A stretch of DNA of 10,191 nucleotides, from positions 1-10,191 of the forward strand of contig CAZFME010000080.1 of assembly GCA_964520055.1 (NCBI GenBank), read 5' to 3'. The position numbers and the translations under genes were made by a program. Origin of the DNA: DUNY01 sp964520055. GTDB lineage: Bacteria; Bacillota; Thermosediminibacteria; Thermosediminibacterales; Tepidanaerobacteraceae. This document shows, one piece after another, positions 5,384-10,191 of the stretch (position 1 is its first letter; every line of letters begins with the position of its first letter). The notes beneath the pieces were generated by a model. That model did no database searches, was not told the DNA's origin, and saw only the letters and a list, made by a program, of their open reading frames with translations.

Positions 5384-7100
5384 AGAGACATATCTTATGG
5401 TAACTGTTATAGCGCTTTGCAGTTTCTTGGTTTTCAATCTATATAATCGGATATGGAAATATGCCAGCATCGATGAGCTTATCTCTATAGTGCTTGCTAC
5501 ATCTTTTAGTTCGCTTACGGTTTTAGGATACACTTTTATGATGAGGCAAACCTTTCCCCGCAGTATATACATACTGTATTGGCTTTTACTTACCACCTTT
5601 ATCGGTGGCAGTAGATTTGTTTTAAGGACATTTAACGGTGTAACTCCGATGCTCAGGAAAAAAGAAGGTGTCCGGAATGTGATGGTCATCGGAGCCGGTG
5701 AGGCAGGTTCCATGGTTATCCAGGAGTTTAAGAAACATCCGGATCTTAAGATGAGACCTATAGTTATCATAGATGATGATGAAAACAAACATAATATGCG
5801 CATTCATGGGGTCAAGGTTTTTGGAGGACGCCATGACATTCCTGAATTAGTCTTGCAAAAAAATATTAAAGAAATAATAATAGCCATGCCGTCTATAGAT
5901 AGGCATGAGATAAGAGAGATAGTAAATATCTGTAGTAAAACCAAGTGCAAATTAAGGATTGTGCCGGGAGTTTATGAACTCCTTGATGGGAAGGTAAGCA
6001 TAAAAAGACTTAGGGATGTGAAGATAGAAGACCTTTTGGGCAGAGCACCGATTAAGGTGAACCTTGAAGAAATCTCCGGATATATACAAAACAAAGCAGT
6101 ACTGGTGACTGGTGGAGGTGGCTCTATAGGTTCAGAACTTTGCCGGCAGATAGCTAGGTTTGAACCTAAAGAGCTTATAGTTTTTGATATTAGTGAAAAT
6201 AATGTCTACAGCCTGGAGTTTGACTTAAAAACTCTATTCCCGGATATAAAATATACTGCTTTAATTGGGAGTGTAAGAGACAGGGAAAGATTGGAATACA
6301 TATTTGAGCAATATAGGCCCAATGTAGTTTTTCATGCTGCAGCACATAAACATGTTCCGTTGATGGAGTTAAATGCAACGGAAGCCATAAAGAACAATGT
6401 ATTTGGGACGCTAAATGTGGCAGAGACAGCGGATAAGTATAATGCCGAAAGATTTACTCTCATATCTACAGACAAGGCTGTAAATCCCACTAATATAATG
6501 GGAGCGTCAAAAAGGATTGCGGAGATTATCATACAGATGATGTCTATGAAAAGCAAAACGGTGTTTTCAGCTGTTAGATTTGGGAATGTTTTAGGAAGCG
6601 ATGGGAGTGTGATTCCCCTTTTCAGAAAACAGATTGAAAGCGGAGGGCCTGTGACGGTGACTCATCCTGAAGTGATCCGGTACTTCATGACCATCCCCGA
6701 AGCAGTGCAGCTGGTGATACAGGCAGGAGCACTGGCCAAAGGGGGAGAAATATTTATTTTAGATATGGGAGAACCGGTAAAAATTGCGGATCTTGCCCGA
6801 GACATGATAAAGCTGTCGGGATTGGAACCGGATGTAGATATAAAAATAGACTACATAGGCCTCAGACCGGGTGAAAAGCTTTTTGAAGAACTGCTTTTAA
6901 ATGAAGAGGGTATAACAGCTACAAAATACAAGAAGATATTTATCGCAAAACCGACTTTTACCGATGTAGCTGCCTTTGAAAGTGAACTTGGAGGTCTCAA
7001 AGAATTACTGCTTGACTCAAATACGGGGGTAAAAGATATGATAAAGAAGATAGTGCCGACTTATAAAGACAATAATGAAGTTATAAAAAAGGCAAAGTAG
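5256..7100 (+). CDS. Membrane-bound nucleotide-sugar 4,6-dehydratase/epimerase, CapD/PglF/EpsC family
   Basis: Makes a 4-keto-6-deoxy sugar nucleotide, most likely from UDP-GlcNAc, for surface polysaccharide or protein glycosylation. It is 614 residues, normal for the long form. There are four N-terminal membrane helices (about 7-29, 45-64, 75-96 and 103-122), then a first Rossmann-like domain with GAGEAG at 146-151, then the short-chain dehydrogenase domain with VLVTGGGGSIGSE (282-294). The catalytic region reads STDKAVNPTNIMGASKR (404-420): T405, D/K pair 406-407 and K419 are present, and Met415 occupies the usual Tyr position, as in WbpM/PglF-type dehydratases. RPGEKLFEELL (537-547) is the family C-terminal motif. 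The GTG start has AAGGG about 9 nt upstream and is supported by the conserved 5' repeat. No other polysaccharide genes are nearby, so this is an orphan in the window. Confidence 0.95.
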   Translation: MKVILRKILMVILDIGIINISLYLSLALRFDNDIPMQYFVLFKETYLMVTVIALCSFLVFNLYNRIWKYASIDELISIVLATSFSSLTVLGYTFMMRQTFPRSIYILYWLLLTTFIGGSRFVLRTFNGVTPMLRKKEGVRNVMVIGAGEAGSMVIQEFKKHPDLKMRPIVIIDDDENKHNMRIHGVKVFGGRHDIPELVLQKNIKEIIIAMPSIDRHEIREIVNICSKTKCKLRIVPGVYELLDGKVSIKRLRDVKIEDLLGRAPIKVNLEEISGYIQNKAVLVTGGGGSIGSELCRQIARFEPKELIVFDISENNVYSLEFDLKTLFPDIKYTALIGSVRDRERLEYIFEQYRPNVVFHAAAHKHVPLMELNATEAIKNNVFGTLNVAETADKYNAERFTLISTDKAVNPTNIMGASKRIAEIIIQMMSMKSKTVFSAVRFGNVLGSDGSVIPLFRKQIESGGPVTVTHPEVIRYFMTIPEAVQLVIQAGALAKGGEIFILDMGEPVKIADLARDMIKLSGLEPDVDIKIDYIGLRPGEKLFEELLLNEEGITATKYKKIFIAKPTFTDVAAFESELGGLKELLLDSNTGVKDMIKKIVPTYKDNNEVIKKAK

Positions 7101-7128
7101 CACGAAGTTGTAACTTATCACATGAAAA

Positions 7129-7156
7129 TTAATATATAAGCAAAGAAAAGAGTGCA
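7129..7156 (+). repeat. Short repeat, downstream copy
   Basis: Partner of 2796-2823 with one mismatch in 28. It lies 28 nt after the stop codon of the dehydratase gene. It shows that the truncated copy once carried the gene's 3' flank too. Confidence 0.8.
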
Positions 7157-7430
7157 AGAAAATAAGAAAAACCGCAACTATGGCGGTAGGCTTAGGGACA
7201 AGTTTTTTTTATTCATACAGATAAGAGAAAATTTAAAATAGCCACTGGACTAAGTTGAATAATTACAGCTAAGATAGTAATATAAAGCTAAGGATATTTT
7301 TTACATGAAAGATTTTATTGAAGTTGCAAGAGTTATAAATGATTACGATGAGAATTGCTAAGGGCTAGTAACCTATTCAGGTACCCCCCCTGCAGAACAG
7401 TAAATAAGTGTGACCTTACAATTCAGAGGT

Positions 7431-7479
7431 CTGTCATTCTGCTATATACTGCTGTCATTCTGAGCGTAGCGAAGAATCT
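7431..7479 (+). repeat. Dispersed-repeat-like element of the GTCATTCTGAGCG...GAAGAATCT type, with partial tandem copy
   Basis: TGTCATTCTGAGCG and AGCGAAGAATCT (together 7453-7479) match an intergenic motif I recall from many copies in several bacterial genomes, including Clostridia. A shortened copy, CTGTCATTCTG, lies at 7431-7441, 21 nt before the same string at 7452-7462. The core can fold: ATTCT/AGAAT arms, a tandem G-A mismatch, then GC/GC around a GTA loop. There is no coding content. Confidence 0.6.
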
Positions 7480-7488
7480 TCCAAAATT

Positions 7489-7517
7489 TTGACAAGACAT
7501 TTTATATATGATAATGT
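7489..7517 (+). promoter_or_regulatory. Candidate rpoB promoter
   Basis: A perfect TTGACA (7489-7494) is followed either by GATAAT at 15 nt (7510-7515) or TAATGT at 17 nt (7512-7517). Either gives a leader of about 160 nt before rpoB. In most bacteria rpoB is transcribed from ribosomal-protein promoters further upstream; here those genes are absent, so a local promoter is needed. Confidence 0.55.
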
Positions 7518-7609
7518 ATTATATGAGTATATTAACTATAAATAATAAATTATCTCCAAAAATTGTAACAACAATATAATGGTTTACCCTATTTGGGTTT
7601 TTATTAAAA

Positions 7610-7650
7610 AAACCAAAGGCGAGTTAGATAGTCAGCTTTTGGTTTATTTA
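7610..7650 (+). terminator. Attenuator-like hairpin in the rpoB leader
   Basis: AAACCAAAGGC (7610-7620) pairs with GCTTTTGGTTT (7635-7645) over 11 bp with one G-U pair, around a 14-nt loop, followed by ATTTATTT. It sits 37 nt before the rpoB start codon. A partial terminator at this place is typical of the rplL-rpoB gap and adjusts polymerase subunit output. A-tracts on the left arm make it possibly bidirectional. Confidence 0.65.
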
Positions 7651-7686
7651 TTTCCACATATAATAATTTTAAGGAGTGAAGAAAAC

Positions 7687-10191
7687 TTGGTTCATCCTGT
7701 CAACCAAGGGGAACGAACTCGATGGAGTTATTCCAAAATTGATGAAGTAATGGATATGCCGGATCTTATTGAAATCCAAAAGGATTCTTATAAGTGGTTT
7801 TTAAAACAGGGCCTAAGCGAAGCGCTTCAAGATATTTCCCCTGTAGAGGATTTTACCGGCAATCTGGTTTTAGAATTTATTGATTATAAAATGGGCGAGC
7901 CGAAGCACACAGAAGATGAAGCGAGGGAAAGGGATGTCAACTATTCTGCTCCTCTCAAGGTCAAGGCAAGACTTATAAATAATGAAACCGGAGAGGTTAG
8001 GGAACAAGAAGTTTTTATGGGAGACTTCCCCCTGATGACGGAAAATGGCACATTTATAATAAATGGTGCTGAACGCGTCATAGTAAGTCAGCTAGTCCGC
8101 TCTCCCGGTGTGTATTTTGATAGTGAGCGAGATAAAAGCGGCCGTGAACTGTTTTCCGGACAGATTATTCCGAATCGCGGTGCATGGATCGATATGGAGG
8201 TAAATTCAAGGGAAATACTAACTGTAAGAATAAACAGGACAAGAAAACTCCCTGTAACTGTACTCTTGAGGGCACTGGGTTATGGTACCAATCCGCAGAT
8301 CTTAGAACTTTTAGGTAAAGATGAAAAGCTGTTATATACCTTAGAAAAGGACAATACAGGAAGTGAAACAGAAGGTCTGATTGAACTATACAAGAGACTA
8401 AGACCAGGGGATCCGCCAACAGTAGAAAATGCTAAAAGTCTGATAGAATTCATGTTTTTCAATAGAAAGCGTTATGATCTAGGTAAAGCGGGTCGTTATA
8501 AATTTAACAAAAAGTTAAAACTAAGTAGTAGAATAGTAGGCCACATAAGTGCAGAAAATATCGCCGATAAAGAAACCGGAGAAATAGTTTTAAAAAAAGG
8601 TGAAAGAATCACTAGGGATAAAGCAAAACTTTTGGAACGACTTAAAGTAAGACATATAAAAATACAAATCTCAGAGGATAGCATAGATGATAAAAGTCGG
8701 TCAGAATCCAAATTGTGGAAGGTAAAGGTACTATGTAATGGATATTCCAAAGAAGATGACAAGATCTTCAAAACCACAAAGCATGTGACATCAGATGATA
8801 TAATCGCTGCGATCAACTACCTGATAAACTTGTCATATGGTGTCGGTAATATTGATGATATTGATTATTTAGGCAATAGACGTTTAAGATCAGTTGGAGA
8901 GCTCTTGCAAAATCAGTTCAGGATAGGTCTTTCCAGAATGGAACGTGTTATAAAAGAAAGAATGACCATCCAGGACGTAGATACTATTACTCCGAAAAAG
9001 CTAATCAATATTCGACCGGTAGTGGCTGCCATGAACACATTTTTCGGCAGCAGTCAATTATCTCAGTTTATGGATCAGACAAATCCTTTAGCGGAACTTA
9101 CACATAAACGACGTTTAAGTGCACTGGGGCCCGGCGGTCTTAGCAGGGAAAGAGCTGGATTTGATGTAAGGGATGTTCACCACTCTCACTATGGTCGCAT
9201 GTGTCCTATTGAGACACCGGAGGGTCCAAATATTGGTCTTATAAGTTCACTCAGTAGTTTTGCTAAAGTAAATGAGTTTGGGTTTATTGAAACACCATAC
9301 AGGAAAGTGGATAAAGAGCGTCAAGTTGTAACAAATGAGATAGAGTATTTTACAGCAGATGAAGAAGATGAGTTTATAATTGCTCAAGCGAATGCACCTT
9401 TAGATGAAGAAGGAAAATTTGTCGAAAAGCGGCTTGCAGCAAGATATAAAGATAAAACAATAGTAGTCCCGGCTGAAAAAATAGATTTTATGGACGTTTC
9501 ACCAAAACAGTTAGTAAGTGTTGCTACAGCTATGATACCATTTCTCGAACACAATGATGCAAACCGCGCTCTAATGGGTTCAAACATGCAGCGTCAAGCA
9601 GTGCCTCTGTTAGAGAGTCAAGCTCCATATATAGGAACTGGAATCGAGCATAAGGTGGCTATGGACTCCGGTGTAATGATAGTAGCAAAAAGCGCCGGCA
9701 TAGTAGAAAGAGTTACGGCTAATCAGATTGTTGTTAGAAGAGATAGTGATCAAGGCCTTGATGTGTACAAAGTTCATAAGTTCATAAGATCAAATCAAGG
9801 TACATGTATAAATCAAAAGCCTCTAGTTCGAAAAGGTGATAAAGTCATAAAAAATCAACCTATTGCTGATGGCCCGTCTACTGATCATGGTGAGCTCGCT
9901 TTAGGGAAAAATGTGTTAGTTGCATTTATGCCTTGGGAAGGCTACAATTATGAAGATGCTATTTTATTGTCAGATCGGTTAGTTAAAGATGATGTATTTA
10001 CATCTATTCACATAGAGCAATACGATGCAGGTGCAAGAGATACAAAATTAGGACCTGAAGAAATTACTCGTGATATACCCAATGTTGGTCAAGATGCATT
10101 GAAGGATCTCGATGAACGTGGAATAATACGGATTGGTGCTGAAGTTAGAGCGGGGGATATACTGGTAGGTAAAGTTACTCCAAAAGGTGAA
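7687..10191 (+). CDS. rpoB: RNA polymerase beta subunit RpoB (partial, C-terminus beyond right edge)
   Basis: Catalytic core subunit of RNA polymerase. The first 835 codons are present, of roughly 1,150-1,250 in Firmicutes, and the frame is open to the last base. The TTG start at 7687 is chosen because the protein then begins MVHPVNQGERTRWSYSKIDE, as clostridial RpoB does, with AAGGAG (7671-7676) 10 nt upstream; no ATG is suitable. Landmarks are FPLMTENGTFIINGAERVIV near residue 120, the rifampicin region FFGSSQLSQFMDQTNPLAEL (452-471) with Q460, D463, H473 and S478 all wild type, GRMCPIETPEGPNIGLI, and GYNYEDAILLSD with the conserved E756-D757. Rifampicin sensitivity is therefore predicted. 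rpoC should follow outside the window. Codon use and composition look like the rest of the window; nothing suggests a broken gene. Confidence 0.98.
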   Translation, partial: MVHPVNQGERTRWSYSKIDEVMDMPDLIEIQKDSYKWFLKQGLSEALQDISPVEDFTGNLVLEFIDYKMGEPKHTEDEARERDVNYSAPLKVKARLINNETGEVREQEVFMGDFPLMTENGTFIINGAERVIVSQLVRSPGVYFDSERDKSGRELFSGQIIPNRGAWIDMEVNSREILTVRINRTRKLPVTVLLRALGYGTNPQILELLGKDEKLLYTLEKDNTGSETEGLIELYKRLRPGDPPTVENAKSLIEFMFFNRKRYDLGKAGRYKFNKKLKLSSRIVGHISAENIADKETGEIVLKKGERITRDKAKLLERLKVRHIKIQISEDSIDDKSRSESKLWKVKVLCNGYSKEDDKIFKTTKHVTSDDIIAAINYLINLSYGVGNIDDIDYLGNRRLRSVGELLQNQFRIGLSRMERVIKERMTIQDVDTITPKKLINIRPVVAAMNTFFGSSQLSQFMDQTNPLAELTHKRRLSALGPGGLSRERAGFDVRDVHHSHYGRMCPIETPEGPNIGLISSLSSFAKVNEFGFIETPYRKVDKERQVVTNEIEYFTADEEDEFIIAQANAPLDEEGKFVEKRLAARYKDKTIVVPAEKIDFMDVSPKQLVSVATAMIPFLEHNDANRALMGSNMQRQAVPLLESQAPYIGTGIEHKVAMDSGVMIVAKSAGIVERVTANQIVVRRDSDQGLDVYKVHKFIRSNQGTCINQKPLVRKGDKVIKNQPIADGPSTDHGELALGKNVLVAFMPWEGYNYEDAILLSDRLVKDDVFTSIHIEQYDAGARDTKLGPEEITRDIPNVGQDALKDLDERGIIRIGAEVRAGDILVGKVTPKGE

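Larger units (their letters stand above)
7101..7488 (+). other. Gene-free interval between the dehydratase gene and the rpoB promoter region
   Basis: No gene of normal size is present. There is a hairpin ACCGC/GCGGT (7171-7175 and 7183-7187); its T-tract lies on the minus-strand side (AAGAAAA before it), so it resembles a minus-strand terminator, while the plus strand has a run of eight T only 15 nt later. An 18-codon frame at 7305-7361 (MKDFIEVARVINDYDENC) has AAGGA about 10 nt upstream and may be the start of a deleted gene; I do not recognise it. A run of seven C occurs at 7384-7390. The right end holds the repeat element listed separately. Confidence 0.4.

Noticed and set aside
5228..6556. 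Several minus-strand open frames inside the dehydratase gene
   Set aside because: The plus-strand protein is full length with all family motifs, so the antisense frames are shadows of its codon pattern.
7161..7212. Possible riboswitch (c-di-GMP-like appearance of the CCGCAACTATGGCGG hairpin)
   Set aside because: The conserved GEMM core and second helix are absent and no gene follows closely.
7384..7390. Run of seven C as a phase-variation tract
   Set aside because: It is not inside or directly in front of any gene.
7575..7580. Perfect TATAAT in the rpoB leader
   Set aside because: No -35-like hexamer lies at the right distance; the TTGACA further upstream has its own better spaced -10 options.
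9031..9180. Rifampicin-resistance change in rpoB
   Set aside because: All the usual resistance positions carry the wild-type residue; the HHS variation after RDV is a normal difference among Firmicutes.
8165..9587. Minus-strand open frames inside rpoB
   Set aside because: RpoB is continuous and conserved here; the antisense frames have no start signals.

Overview
The window looks like a low-GC Firmicute of the class Clostridia. Base composition is AT-rich, ribosome-binding sites are strong and purine-rich (AGGAGG, AAGGGGG), three of the five intact or partial genes start with GTG or TTG, and the RpoB protein reads like a clostridial one. Two well-preserved loci flank a stretch of gene debris of about 2.9 kb. 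No genus can be named from the sequence alone.

Left part (1-2330, minus strand): a two-gene operon for an ABC importer of the ferric-iron/phosphonate type. A lipoprotein substrate-binding protein is read first, then a hairpin, then a permease that runs off the left edge. Two candidate promoters, each overlapped by a dyad, lie upstream of the binding protein.

Middle part (about 2330-5200): mostly debris. It holds a truncated second copy of the promoter and first 43 codons of the nearby CapD-like gene (2578-2823), a broken AlbA_2/RecG-like ATP-binding gene (2914-3722), one intact membrane-protein gene of the hemolysin III/PAQR family (3831-4463), a scrap resembling an Rpn/PD-(D/E)XK protein (4508-4609), a strong terminator followed immediately by the 5' end of a group IIC intron without the rest of the intron (4661 to about 4810), and a chimeric pseudogene joining a Cys-rich protein to a class I methyltransferase (about 4904-5197).

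Right part (5164-10191, plus strand): an intact 614-residue CapD/PglF/EpsC-type nucleotide-sugar 4,6-dehydratase gene, driven by an extended -10 promoter that overlaps the stop codon of the chimeric pseudogene. A 586-bp gene-free interval follows, with a dispersed-repeat-like element, a TTGACA promoter and an attenuator-like hairpin. Then comes rpoB, read for 835 codons to the right edge. rpoB normally follows rplJ-rplL; here a sugar-nucleotide gene precedes it instead.

I see no CRISPR array, tRNA, rRNA or obvious new defence system. The most informative signals are structural: the copy of the dehydratase 5' end with a TTAA microhomology junction, the intron fossil sitting exactly behind a terminator, the fused pseudogene that lends its 3' end to a promoter, and the unusual neighbourhood of rpoB.
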